From Brachyhypopomus gauderio (taxonomy: Eukaryota > Chordata > Actinopteri > Gymnotiformes > Hypopomidae): a stretch of 64,000 bases of DNA. The stretch covers positions 1 to 64,000 of the forward strand of contig NW_027507051.1 in the NCBI RefSeq assembly GCF_052324685.1, written 5' to 3'. Numbering within the stretch: position 1 is the first letter of the stretch; every line of letters starts with the position of its first letter. The position numbers were made by a program, and so were the translations under genes. Below the pieces are notes generated by a model, which saw only the letters and a list, made by a program, of their open reading frames with translations, did no database searches and was not told the origin of the DNA. Shown in pieces: positions 1 through 10,549 of this stretch.

Positions 1-1173
1 ACACCACCCACTCTCCACCTCTACACACCACCCACTCTCCCCTCTACACACCACCCACTCTCCACCTCTACACCACCCACTCTCCCCCTCTACACACCAC
101 CCACTCTCCCCTCTACACACCACCCACTCTCCCCTCTACACACCACCCACTCATCACCTCTACACACCACCCACTCTCCACCTCTACACACCACCCACTC
201 TCCACCTCTACACACCCCCCACTCTCTCCACCTCTACACACCACCCACTCTCCACCTCTACACACCACCCACTCTCCCCTCTACACACCACCCACTCTCC
301 ACCTCTACACACCACCCACTCTCTCCACCTCTACACACCACCCACTCTCCACCTCTACACACCCCCCACTCTCTCCACCTCTACACACCACCCACTCTCC
401 ACCTCTACACACCACCCACTCTCCACCTCTACACACCACCCACTCTCCCCTTCTACACACCACCCACTCTCCACCTGTACACACCACACACTCTCCACCT
501 GTACACACCACACACTCTCCACCTCTACACACCACCCACTCTCCCCTCTACACACCACCCACTCTCCACCTCTACACACCACCCACTCTCTCCACCTCTA
601 CACACCACCCACTCTCCCCCTCTACACACCACCCACTCTCCACCTCTACACACCACCCACTCTCCCCTTCTACACACCACCCACTCTCCACCTGTACACC
701 ACCCACTCTCCACCTCTACACACCACCCACTCTCCACCTCTACACACCACCCTCTCTCCACCTCTACACACCACCCACTCTCTCCACCTCTACACACCAC
801 CCACTCTCCCCCTCTACACACCACCCACTCTACACCTCTACACACCACCCACTCTCCCCTCTACACACCACCCACTCTCCACCTCTACACACCACCCACT
901 CTCCACCTCTACACACCACCCACTCTCCCCTCTACACACCACCCACTCTCCCCTCTACACACCACCCACTCTCCACCTCTACACACCACCCACTCTCCAC
1001 CTCTACACACCACCCACTCTCCACCTCTACACCACTCATTCTCCCCCTCTACACACCACCCACTCTCCCCTCTACACACCACCCACTCTCCCCTCTACAC
1101 ACCACCCACTCTCCACCTCTACACCACCCACACTCCACCTCTACACCACCCACTCTCCACCTCTACACCACCC
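1..1173. repeat. Intron-5 minisatellite of TRIM copy A, 22-24 bp unit
   Basis: A C/T/A-rich tandem array fills the window from base 1. The core CACCCACTCTCC alternates with CTCTACACAC, giving 24-bp units and 22-bp variants that lack one CA. Some units contain CCCC in place of CCAC, or an extra CT. The left end is outside the window, so the length is a minimum. The same array recurs in intron 5 of copies B, C and E, which places this one in intron 5 of copy A. The - strand is G-rich. Long open frames on both strands follow from the short period and are not genes. Confidence 0.95.
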
Positions 1174-1689
1174 AAGCCTCCATCCTATTAAGAGGAGTCG
1201 TAGTGTTCAGAGGAGTGTGGTTGTGAAGGTGGAGATCCTAGCAGTGCTGAGTCACAGATGGAGGTGGAGGAGGTTCTACACCCGCACTGTTCCAGGACCA
1301 GGACACACCGCTCCAAACACCCAGACACATCTTCACCTCCCCACAGCCCAGAGTCCAGCTGAGCCCAAGCAGACACCCCTGCTCCAGCCTCTATGGGTCG
1401 GCGCCCCCCCAGGGACCAGCAGGTTCCCTGCATGTCAGCCAGGACCCTCCCTTGTCTGTTTGTCTGTCCCTGTCGGTGTGTGTCCCTGTCACCATCTTAG
1501 TGTCTGTCCCTGTCCCTGTCTGTGTCCCTGACACCATGTTTGTGTCAGTACCTGAGTTTTCCTTGGTGTTGTTGTCTCCGCATCACGGTGTCTGTCTTTG
1601 TCTGTCTTTCTGTGTCACTGTTTCTGTCCTTGTTGTTGTGTGTGTCGCCCCCTGTTGTCCTGGTGAGGGTGTTGTAGTTGTGGCACGTC
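1174..1689 (+). other. Intron-5 segment downstream of the minisatellite, conserved between TRIM copies
   Basis: Starting at AAGCCTCCATCCTATTAAGA, this stretch is nearly identical to 11933-12431 (copy B) and 56456-56957 (copy E). It is non-coding intron; its T/G-rich second half (TGTCTGTCCCTGTC runs) has only chance open frames. It ends at the CACGTC copy that begins the target duplication of the next element. Confidence 0.75.
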
Positions 1690-3076
1690 CAGGCATGAAA
1701 ATCTGTCACCTTTCGGCGAAATTCGCCGTTTTGAAGTCGAAAAGGGTGACCTACGTGAATCGTGTAGATCCGAGGAGTTTTTTTTTTTGGGGGGGGGGGG
1801 GGGGGGTCGGGGGTCGGGAGTTTATATGTATATATTTTAATTATCATATTGACTTAATAAGCAAACAGAGCACTTCCGAAATCGGCAATTCCAGCAGTTT
1901 CCGCCCAGAACCTTCATGGAGGCCAAATAGCGTTCAATCATACGAACGTTCATGTTATTCATTTACTGCTAAGCAGGATGAGAAGTAGGACCTAGTGCTA
2001 CACCGCGGACAAGTCAGAAGAGCGTACATTTACCACTACATTTACCAGATCGTACATTTCCCAGTGGATTTAATTGGGTTATTAATGGTTTCAATCGTTT
2101 GCATATTTTGCGGTAAAACAAAGTTACTGCCGTTCGCTACAGCGTTGAACACTGTCAGAAAAAGCCACAAGCTCTTGTGATAAATAGGTAGATGGGCATA
2201 CTAAGTTCGCGTCAACCCCGTGTAGTTAACGGCGACATAAAATAAGAAACAAGATTTTTTTTCTAGTGTGTCTGTAGTTGTAACTGGTGAATCCAGGGAC
2301 GTGTGAGGATAACATTCGCGCCAGGGCTGAAAAGGTTGAAGATGAAGTTGTAAACGCTTGTCGTTTGAGTCTACCCTGTGCTTTAGCCCATGTTAGAAAA
2401 TAAAAACACGTGAACCGTGGTATTTTTACACTCATTTTCACCGTATTTATTGGTTCATTAAGACGAAATGGTTTTGACTAAGCCATCCGGAATGGCGAAA
2501 ACAGCTTCTCGCATTTACAGATCTGGCTCGTATATTGAATCCACTGACAAGACAGTCAAAACATTTTTTTAATGGATTTTACTATATTTTACGGAGCCCG
2601 TAAGGTGACATCATGTAAAAAATAATAACGCGTGGCCACGACTTATTAACGCGTGGGAACGAGATACTAATGTCGCCTTTCACACGCGGCAACAAAGTTT
2701 ATTTTTCCCAGGGATGTTCGCGAACTGACTGCCCAATGAAGGTAAACCTGGCTTTATATAAAGTAATACTTAATTATCTTGTTCGCATGCGTTAATTATC
2801 TCGTTTGCACGCGTTAGTAAGTCGTGGCCACGCGTTATTATATTTTTTACATGATGTCACCTTACGGGCTCCGTAATATTTGGCATCACCTGTCGCTGTA
2901 TCCCCGTACACCAGCAGCCACCCCCCCCCCCCCCCCCCCCCCCCGTCGCCGTATCCCCATGACGTCACATGTCAATGCCCCCCACGTCAACGCCCCGTCG
3001 CCGTATCCCCATGACGTCACATGCCCCGCCCCCCGGTCTTCTCACCTTTTTAACCCCTGTCCCATTTTCATCCCTG
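1690..3076. mobile_element. 1.39 kb TIR element in intron 5 of copy A, with 6-bp TSD
   Basis: The element begins CAGGCATGAAAAT and ends with the near inverse ATTTTCATCCCTG. It is flanked by CACGTC at 1684-1689 and 3077-3082. Copy B keeps the empty site with a single CACGTC at 12426-12431. The same element, carrying an extra nested insertion, is in copy E at 56958-58706. No transposase is recognisable. Inside are a poly-T/poly-G run near 1780-1806, an internal palindromic MITE (2591-2874) and poly-C near 2923-2944. The superfamily is uncertain: the TIRs look hAT-like, but the visible TSD is 6 bp rather than 8. Confidence 0.8.
2591..2874. mobile_element. Palindromic MITE nested in the intron-5 TIR element
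   Basis: A left arm starting ACGGAGCCCGTAAGGTGACA is repeated in inverse orientation at the right end (ending TTACGGGCTCCGT). Pairing extends about 65 bases per arm, through ACGCGTGGCCACGACTTA, and leaves a short AT-rich centre. An identical-length copy sits at 58228-58511. No clear target duplication is seen. Confidence 0.75.
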
Positions 3077-3082
3077 CACGTC

Positions 3083-3589
3083 GGTGGACTCCTCCCTGGA
3101 GGATCTGCTCCTGGGGGGTCTGGACACTGTGGTCCTCGTCCTCTGGTCCCGTCCTTCAGTCTGGGGACAGTCCACTGGTGTTAGTCACTCTGGGAGTAGC
3201 GCCCTTTAGTGGGGGAACTGTAACGGTATCCACCCACTAATGAGGACACACACACTTCAGTACACACACACTAATAATACACACATGCAGTGTGACACTC
3301 AGTGTAACAGTAACACTGCACTAGTTAAGTGTCACATGTGATACTCAAATAATGAATACAAGATATGTAGAAATATATTAATGAATAAAAGACACAATTT
3401 CAAGTGTCAAAACAACAAGCACACAAGTACTGCAGGGGTGTGTGGTGAACACACAACATCACCATCACTTCCCTCTTATCAACCTACTGCAGCATTTCAC
3501 TCAGAGTAAAGGGCCTGCAGTCTGTAGATGTGACCTCATCACATAAACACATGAAGAACATGATGATTCATTCTGTTCTCTCTCCTCAG
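3083..3589 (+). other. Last part of intron 5, copy A
   Basis: This is non-coding intron, nearly identical to 12432-12942 (B), 58713-59221 (E) and the end of intron 5 in C (30090-30502). It ends with the pyrimidine-rich acceptor TTCTCTCTCCTCAG at 3576-3589. The near-identity across all four copies contrasts with the divergent loop codons in the following exon. Confidence 0.7.
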
Positions 3590-4134
3590 ACCCTGTTACT
3601 CTGGACCCCAACACTGCACATCCAGACCTCCACCTGTCTGATGATCTCACTACTGTAGAAGAGAGACCACAGAAATCACTGCTTCCTGATAATCCAGAGA
3701 GATTTAATGTGTATGCGTGTGTCCTGGGCTCTGAGGGCTTTAACTCAGGGACACACTGCTGGGATGTTGATGTTGGAGACAGTGATGACTGGAAACTGGG
3801 TGTAATTAGAGAGTCTGAAAGGAGAAGGGGAGGGGGGGTCCGGGGTTCAATGTGGTGTCTGGGCTACAATAAAAACACTGGTAAATACTGGACACGCTGC
3901 CCAGGACAGACAGGTCACTACTTCACACCTACAGAGGAACTGCAGAGGGTCAGAGTTCAGCTGGACTGGGACAGGGGGAAAGTGACATTCACTGATCTTC
4001 TAACCAGTTCACACCTGCACACTATAACACACACTTTTACTGACACTATTTTCCCTTTATTCTGCAGTTACAGTTCCTCTCCTATGAGGATCTTACCAGT
4101 AAAGATATCAGTAACAGTAGAACAGCAAAATTAA
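3590..4134 (+). CDS. trim35-like: PRY-SPRY (B30.2) exon of TRIM35-like copy A; 5' exons outside window
   Basis: Final coding exon, entered in the phase used by the other copies (the first two bases complete a split Tyr codon), ending at TAA 4132-4134. It shows the three B30.2 landmarks: LDP in [16 protein letters not shown] after [11 protein letters not shown], and LDWDRG. At 545 bp it is 6 bp longer than the exons of B and C; the two extra codons lie in the variable loop (GYNKNTGKYWTRC against [11 protein letters not shown] in B). The loop is also unusual in carrying ERRRGGGVRGS in place of the [11 protein letters not shown] of B and C. B30.2 domains of TRIM ligases bind the target. The frame is fully open, so the gene is probably intact, but RING to coiled-coil exons cannot be checked here. 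Confidence 0.9.
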
Positions 4135-4517
4135 TGTTGCCTTGAATTAATCTGCATACATGTAATAATGAACATTATATTTATAAATATATATTTTGAC
4201 TATATCTTAGAAAATTCAATACATGTTTTTCCTCAAAATATTAGAATCATGACTTTGATTATTAACTATTGACTTAGAAAGTAAATTTTTTTAATTTCTC
4301 TTTGTCATTACATTTTTATAACCTGAATCATCAGAAAGATTGAGTCCACTGAATGTGAATGTATTACATGTGAGAAATATGGATCTGATGTCCTGACTGG
4401 AATCTTACCATAATGATACCATAATAAATAATGTTCAGCAGACCAAGTGTATAAGGGTGATGATCATTCTGCTGTATTGTCCCTGATTAAGTGTTTGATC
4501 TGTGTTTTACTGATCTC
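4135..4517 (+). other. A-type 3' flank, duplicated downstream of copy C
   Basis: AT-rich 3' UTR and flank, nearly identical to 31042-31426 after copy C. No gene is seen. TAATAAATAATG near 4422 could serve as a polyadenylation signal, but the true end of the transcript cannot be told from sequence. Confidence 0.6.
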
Positions 4518-4855
4518 TGTCACGTTACAGCCCCTGACTCCTCCCCTTTGGGCGTGTATTTATGTCGTCTACGTCTAGTCGTCTGCATCTGTGGATCTTC
4601 GTGGGTGTGGATGTGTCGGAATGTGTTCATTCGTCTCACCTGTGGCTCGTCTCGTCATCACTCTGGGCTTATGTGGTTTGTCTGTTTAATGTGCGTCCGC
4701 GCAGTGTCCTGTGCTCGTCTTTGTCTAAGTCATACATGATAATGTGTCTATAGTTGTGTGTGCGCTATCCGCGCTAAAACTTATATGTTAATAAACGTGG
4801 CGTTCATCAAGCAAGGATTCTGTGCCTCGTCCTTCGCCCTCCACCGAGCATCACA
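4518..4855 (+). mobile_element. LTR (338 bp) of non-autonomous LTR element, truncated copy
   Basis: Starts TGTCACGTTACAGCCCC and ends GAGCATCACA, so it has TG...CA ends. The length, 338 bp, equals the 3' LTR at 20759-21096, with which it shares the GGGCGTGT, CACCTGTG and TGTGCCTCGTC blocks. AATAAA at 4790-4795 lies about 60 bases before the end, as expected for an LTR polyadenylation site. The internal region follows directly with GAAAGACGAG. No 3' LTR is present downstream. Confidence 0.8.
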
Positions 4856-5757
4856 GAAAGACGAGTCGACCAATCGAATGCCAGGATACACGACCCGTGC
4901 CAAGAAGGGGAAGAGGTCCAGCAGGCACCACCATGCCTCTTCCCCTGCACAGCACCGCGAAGCCCCAGTGACCAGCGAGGAGATGCAGCAGGACCCGTTG
5001 TGCGCGCACCTGCTGCGTCAGGCTCGGGACACCAAGGTGGCTTCGATGGCGAAGCCGCGGTGAGGATGTGGAAGGAGCGACACGGCTCTCCCACTAGAGA
5101 CTGCTCGCCTCTGGTGGTTGGCTCCCTAGAGCTCTGCTCAGCAGAGAAGACCCCCGAGAGCGAGTACGAGGGAGTAGAGTCGGAGGAGTACTCCGAAAAG
5201 GAGGAAAGCCCTCCTCCGTCCGTATACTCGGCCCCCACCGAGTATTATGGTGAGGGCGAGGAAGAAGAATGCCCTCCTCCGTCCGAGTACTCGGACGGTG
5301 AGCCGTTCACGGAGGACGAGAACGGTGAGCCGTGCACAGAGGAGGAAGACAGTGACCCGTAAACGGAGGAGGAGGACTTGAGTCCGCCCCCCTCGGAGTT
5401 CTCCGGGGAAACGGTGAGGGGGAAGAGAGGGTGCAAGGAGGAAGTCTGTCCCTATCCCTCTGAGGGGAGCACTATGGACTGGTCCTGTGGCGAAACCCCG
5501 GTGGAGCCAATGATCTGGTGTTCAGACGGTGAAGAAGAGGAAATGGAGGAAGAGAGCACCACTCAGGAGGCCAGATCAGGGGAGCGATCACCAGGGGGAG
5601 GTGGAGTTCCATGCTGGGGTCCTTGGCGAGGGGCCGTCCTGCGTCGCGCCCCACGGGGGCTGCCAGAAAGACTGGTCGCGTGCCTGTTGAGAGGGCTTTA
5701 TGATTTACTCCTGGTACCATGTAACGTTATTGTATTCGTTCTTAATACAATAGATAG
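4856..5757 (+). pseudogene. Broken acidic-repeat ORF of non-autonomous LTR element (copy 1)
   Basis: Related to the open frame at 21626-22531. An ATG at 4878 opens a basic N-terminus (TTRAKKGKRSSRHHH) followed by a DPLCAHLLRQARDTK block, corresponding to DPVCASLLRYARETK in the intact copy. A frameshift near 5020-5060 moves the reading frame to one carrying GSPTRDCSPL and repeats such as SPPPSVYSAPTEYYGEGEEEE. A TAA at 5360-5362 then interrupts it before LSPPPSEFSGETVRGK continues. It ends in a hydrophobic stretch (LLLVPCNVIVFVL). No zinc knuckle, protease or RT motif is seen. Function unknown. Confidence 0.75.
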
Positions 5758-5970
5758 ACACTTTAAGAAACTTGTCTTGTTTTATTTTCCACTCGCTCAA
5801 CGTGTGTTCTTCCTACTCCCTCTATTCATGTTCTGCTTAACTATCGTTATCTCACTAGTGACATCTAGTGTTACAATTAAATTACATCATTAACTGAATA
5901 TCATTATAGTGGGGTCAGTGTGATCCCAGTGTGTCCTCATGTCCAGCACACTTTAACTCCTCTTAGTCTG
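5758..5970 (+). other. Unassigned A-type flank
   Basis: T-rich sequence shared with 32650-32908 after copy C. A hydrophobic frame continues to about 5893 and could be the decayed C-terminal tail of the acidic-ORF element. Nothing else is recognisable. Confidence 0.4.
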
Positions 5971-7028
5971 TCAGGCAGAGGACTTTGTTTCTCCTCTTTC
6001 TATGCTCCCTCTCTTCTTTCTTTTTCCTTCTTTCTCATTCCTCTCAAGCTGAACATTACTGTTTTTCTCAGCACATTTTTCTCTGATTCCTTCAGCTTTT
6101 CGTCCTTCTGTCTCTTTCTTTTTTGTCTTCATCCTTTTCTCCCTTTTTATTTGACGTTGTTCCTCCTTGAACTCTTCCACCTTTCTGTATTCATGCTCCC
6201 ATACAGGCCCTCTTCTCTCCTTCTCTCACTTTCTCTCCTTTCTCTCCTTCTCTCACTTTCTGTCCATCTCCTCTCCATCTGTAGCTTCTTTTCACATTCA
6301 AGTCTTTTCTTTCGTTTTCTGACCTTCCTTGGATGGATTTACATGTAGCCTTCTCTCTACTGAACACATCATCTTAAAGTTTTCATAATTCATAAAGTCT
6401 CTTTTTCCTTAATATTTTCCTTCAATCTATCAATCATTGTTTCTTTTTCTTTCTCACCACGCATCTCCAAATATATTTGATGCCAATCATCTTTGTGTTT
6501 CTTCAGATTTTTTTTTTCTTGTTCTGTTTGATCCTCTCTATGCCTCCATCTCTCTCACTCTCTACATCTCTCTCTCTCCATCTCTCAGTCTATACATCTC
6601 CTTCAGTGTGTTCCTTGAGTGTAATCTCTCTGGTCATCACATCCTCCATCTCTCTCTTCTCTTCTCTTTCTTGCATTATGAATCTCTCCAAATAGGTCAC
6701 TCTGTCCTTTATTTTCTGGAGATCTCGTTCCATTTCATTCTTCTCCCAGGTCAGGTCCACCTTTCTCTCTTCCTCTGTTCTCCTAAGTGAGAGTGATCAT
6801 TCTCTTTCTGTTGTGGAGTGTATCTTCCTCTCAGTGTGACACTGCAGACGTCTCCATCACTCTTTTTAGTGAGGGCTCCTTCACTTGACTGTTCCATTCT
6901 TCTCCACTGCAAAGCTCTGCTATCATTGTTTGCAAATGGTGTAATATCATTTCAATGGAGTCTAAGGACCTCCTGGTGTTTTCAAATCCTTCCTCTCTTC
7001 TCAGTACTGCACTGTCGAGCTGTAACAA
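5971..7028 (-). pseudogene. Relic of a long coiled-coil coding region, opposite strand
   Basis: Read on the - strand, several frames are rich in Glu, Lys and Arg with heptad-like spacing, for example GEEWNSQVKEPSLKRVMET near 6870 and FKEEQRQIKREKRMKTKKK near 6150. The + strand correspondingly appears as T/C-rich TTCTTTCTCTCC. Frames are broken by shifts and stops. The copy at 32909-33831 preserves a longer piece (ERDLQKIKDRVTYLERFIM, MRGEKEKETMIDGLKEN). The composition resembles C-terminal coiled coils of fish GIMAP/AIG1-type proteins, but no GTPase domain is visible, so that assignment is a guess. Confidence 0.45.
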
Positions 7029-8008
7029 ACATGCACTAGTGTTAGTGTTAAGATCTGGTGTTTCTGTTCCTGATTTACTGAGTATTGGCCCCTCTTGGGC
7101 TCTGTCAAGAAGTAATGTCAGTGTGACAGAAATTATTGATTAGATCATGTTTAGTTATTATAAGAGATCATTATGAACTTTATGATTTAGTACATGTCAT
7201 TTGATTAGACAATAATGGTGTGTTTCAGTGTAATCATGTACTTGTGTTTAGTTCATATTATGCATGTGTGCTATACCGTGACCCAGGTCAGGGAGAGTGC
7301 AGAGGGTAAGAGCACTCTGTTAACTGGTTGTCACTAGTCACTAGTTAGCTTTCTCTGCGTTCAACTGATACATCAGTTGCTTCCGCTAACTCTAGGGAAG
7401 TCCATATTAGGAGATACACACATGTGAGACAAAGTAGCCTGCTGGACGCCTATGTTTTGGAACATGCTGTGCTTAAGATAACCTGCTTGCTAGAACTGCT
7501 GAATTGTGTTTAGGATTGTATATAAGCAGGGGGACTGCCCCCTTGTTCTCAGAGTTGTCATGCTTGAATGAGACTCTCATGTCTGTCTCTGTCTTGTGTT
7601 TGTCTTTGTTCATTTTATATATTTATTTATTTTAATAAATTAATCATTTTAACCACGTCTGAGTCCTCATCTATTTTCAGAAAAGTTCCCATGCTTTTCA
7701 ATGAAGAAATGATTTCGCCGACACATGATGATACTGTTGATAATGACAGAATGCTTTGCAATGAAGAAATGCTTTGCCTATGTACATAGATGTCACGCAG
7801 ATAAAGTGATTAAACCTGCTACTGAGTTTCTGAAAAAACCCAGTCCCCTGGTTTCAGGTTGTGTTGCAGACCTTCCCGTGGCTTAGGCAAGGCCTCTTAC
7901 ACCGACCTGTGAACTAGTGACAAGACAAAAGACAGATTTGCACAATAATTCAGCATGCATTTGGCGGCCTGCCACTTTTTTGAAATCAACAACTTTGATT
8001 TTGCTGGT
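7029..8008. other. A-type flank with a possible promoter-like or LTR-like stretch
   Basis: No gene. Bases up to about 7590 are shared with 33890-34371 plus 35370-35457 after copy C. A TATATAAGCAGGGG motif near 7519 is followed by CTGCCCCCTTGTTCTCAG and, near 7634, AATAAA. This arrangement resembles the U3/R region of an LTR, but no TG...CA ends with target duplication were found. 7690-8008 holds nothing recognised. Confidence 0.35.
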
Positions 8009-8416
8009 CCAGTGTCAGGAGTCTTGGCTTTTAACAATATATGTATTCATGGCAACGTGTGTTTAATGTCATTTCATTTATTTCATGTAAAAAATATTAA
8101 AGTTTTGAAATGAGATCTGATTCATCTATTGACCTACTGAGTTTAGTCATTCTTCAATCACCACTTTATTTATTTGGCTGAGGTTACCGTGATTGAAACT
8201 CTTCCTCCACTCTCTGCTCTCCTGGTTTCTGCACTTCTTACACACTGTGATCATTCTGTGAACAGTTACTCCAGGACCCAGTGTCAGGTGTCTTAGCTTT
8301 TTATGACATATTCATGACAACATGCGTTTAATGTAATTTCACATCTTCAAATTATAAATATTAAGATTTTGAAATTAGATCTGATTAATCTGTTGACCTA
8401 CTGAGTTTAATCATAC
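8009..8416 (+). repeat. Imperfect tandem duplication, period about 269 bp
   Basis: CCAGTGTCAGGAGTCTTGGC at 8009 is matched by CCAGTGTCAGGTGTCTTAGC at 8278. Both are followed by TTCATG, an AAC/GTGTTTAATGT-like block, TTTGAAATGAGATCTGATT-like sequence and GACCTACTGAGTTTA. The second copy ends near 8416. Non-coding. Confidence 0.65.
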
Positions 8417-8880
8417 TTGACCACTTAACACATCTTAACAATGATCTGTTCTACAGCTGCAGTACTCTACACTCTGCCAAGACCAGAGACCAAGACAGTC
8501 AGCTGAGAGTCGCCAGATTCACTTAGTTGTAGTGCTCTGTCGCCATCTGGTGGAGAAATCATGTATAACATTTATACCGAAGCCCCTCCTCCCTGTACAC
8601 GGCTACGTGTTTGAGGAAGTAAATCTTGGAGCGCCACAGTGGTCTTTGTTAATTATACGTTAAAGGGAGTTATAAATATCATAAAAACCTCTTAAATCTG
8701 GTATTTACTTCTTTCTGCCTTATTTCTGAAAGGAGTCTAAACTCCCTCAGCTGGATAAAGGACTACAGTGACTGATTCTCTCCTGTGCTACTGTGATTAT
8801 TACAGAAGATCTAAAAGTGAAAGTGAAGTTTGTACAGAAGGAGACATTACAGAGAAACAGCACAGCAGCTGTTGGAGGAA
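8417..8880 (+). promoter_or_regulatory. Upstream region and 5' UTR of TRIM copy B
   Basis: From about 8545 (GGTGGAGAAATCA) this region matches the sequence upstream of copy E (52862-53192): CTCCTCCCTGTACAC, TGTTTGAGGAAGTAAATCT, then a TATA-like TTATAAATA at 8670-8678. Downstream, CTGGTATTTACTTCTTTCTGCC to the ATG is conserved in B, C and E. ATTATTACAG|AAG near 8803 could be a splice acceptor, so a non-coding first exon is possible. The start of transcription is inferred only. Confidence 0.55.
8813..8828 (+). promoter_or_regulatory. ISRE / PRDM1-like motif, copy B
   Basis: AAAAGTGAAAGTGAAG contains two GAAA/GTGAA half-sites and matches the IRF/ISRE and PRDI (PRDM1) consensus AGTGAAAGTG. It lies about 55-70 bases before the ATG and is identical at 24323-24338 (C) and 53125-53140 (E). 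It could be a promoter or 5' UTR element; binding is inferred. Confidence 0.6.
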
Positions 8881-9285
8881 ATGGCTGCTACAAACATTCT
8901 GTCAGAAGAAGATTTTTCATGTCCTGTGTGCTGTGACATCTTCAGGGATCCTGTTGTACTGTCATGTAGCCACAGTGTGTGTAAAACCTGTCTGCAGCAG
9001 TTCTGGGAAACCAAGGGATCTCAAGAATGTCCAGTTTGTAGGAGAAGATCTTCTAAATCTGAACCTCCCTGTAATCTTGTCCTAAAGAACTTGTGTGAGG
9101 CTTTTCTAGCGAGCAGGAGTCAGAGATCTTCAGTAGGGTCTGAGGTTCTCTGCAGTCTGCACAATGAGAAACTCAAAGTCTTCTGTCTGGAGGACCAGAA
9201 GCCTCTGTGTGTGGTGTGTCAGATTTCAAAGGCCCATAAAACTCACGACTGCTGTCCAGTAGAGGAAGCTGTGTGTGACTTTAAG
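8881..9285 (+). CDS. trim35-like: Exon 1 of copy B: RING and B-box 2
   Basis: 405 bp, 135 codons in phase 0, donor AAG|GTATGA. The zinc ligands are complete. Against C, D and E this copy has its own linker between RING and B-box ([19 protein letters not shown]), where C and E read [21 protein letters not shown]. Differences cluster in this linker rather than in the zinc ligands. Confidence 0.93.
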
Positions 9286-10510
9286 GTATGAAATGTACAC
9301 TGCTTATTTAATTGTTTTTAAATGTTTTTCCAGTGTTCACAATTATCTTGAAATTCTAGATAAAATTTCTCAGATGATGAGATTTCTGACAACTAAATCA
9401 CATTCATTCACATTGAAAAATAATAGAATTAAAACATTGATTATACAACCGGCTACAATATATCAAACATCCACGCAACCATTTGCGTATTATTTTAATA
9501 AAACACCTCTATAAGATATAAAAATATGTACAAAAAATAAAGAATAAACATCCTAATATTGCATTTAAAATAAAATGTAAAATAAGTAGGTATTGCACAT
9601 AATATGTAATAAAATAAAATAAAATTAACAATAAAATAAAATACACTGATAGTAAACAGCAGGGCCGGAGTGGGCCACTTTTTCAGCCCGGGAGTTTCAT
9701 GCCCAAATCCGGCCCAAAATTATTTTTCCCTCCCAATCGGCCCAAACTAGAGATTGACATGAGCCGGCCCATCAGGAATCCTCCCGAATCTCCCGATTAG
9801 CCACTCCGGCTCTGGTAAACAGTAGTGTCCTGTATTGTGTCATGTATTGAGGGAGAAGTTATAGAGCTTCATGGCCACAGCTAGGAATGACCTCCTGTGT
9901 CGCTCTGTGGTACATTTTGGTGTGATCATAGTACACATGCCATTCTGTCCAGTTGTTATAATCTCTGTAATCTCCAGCACATCTATACAGATACAATGAT
10001 GAGTCCTGTAAGACTCACACTGTCCTCTACTAAACCCGTATTTTACAGAACAAACTCAAGACCTCACTGAAGTCTCTACAGCAGCATCTGAAGGTCTTAG
10101 AGCAACATAAACAAGTCTGTGAGAAAACAGCAGCACACATTAAGGTGAAAGGTCACTCTGAGTTCTGAATGGTGCTGTGATCACTGTCCACGTACACCAT
10201 AATGAAACACACACATTTGGACAGTTTATATTTCCTCATCATCTCCCATTTCAGTATCAGGCCCAGCACACAGAGAGGCAGATAAAGGAGGAGTTTGAGA
10301 AGATCCACCAGTTTCTAAGAGATGAAGAAGCAGCAAGAATAGCTGCACTGAAGGAGGAAGAGGAGCAGAAGAGTCACATGATGAGGAGGAAGATTGAGGA
10401 GATGAGTGGAGAAATAGCATCTCTTTCAGATCAAATCAGAAACACAGAGAAGGAGATGGAAGCTGAGAACATCCCGTTCTTACTAGTAAGAATCACTCAG
10501 TCTGTATCTT

Positions 10511-10549
<39 letters not shown>

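Noticed and set aside
1..1173. CRISPR-like array
   Set aside because: Units are contiguous with no unique spacers, and the surrounding genes are vertebrate.
1452..1988. 178-codon frame in intron 5 of copy A
   Set aside because: It crosses from T/G-rich intron sequence into the TIR element and poly-T/poly-G; the same region in copy B lacks the second half.
5920..6790. Leu/Ser/Phe-rich + strand frames that look like membrane proteins
   Set aside because: They are the antisense of the Glu/Lys-rich coiled-coil relic on the - strand.
8830..8880. Possible N-terminal extension of the TRIM proteins beginning before ATG 8881 ([16 protein letters not shown])
   Set aside because: The first codon of that stretch is TTG, not ATG, and the family start is the conserved MAATN with a good ATG context.
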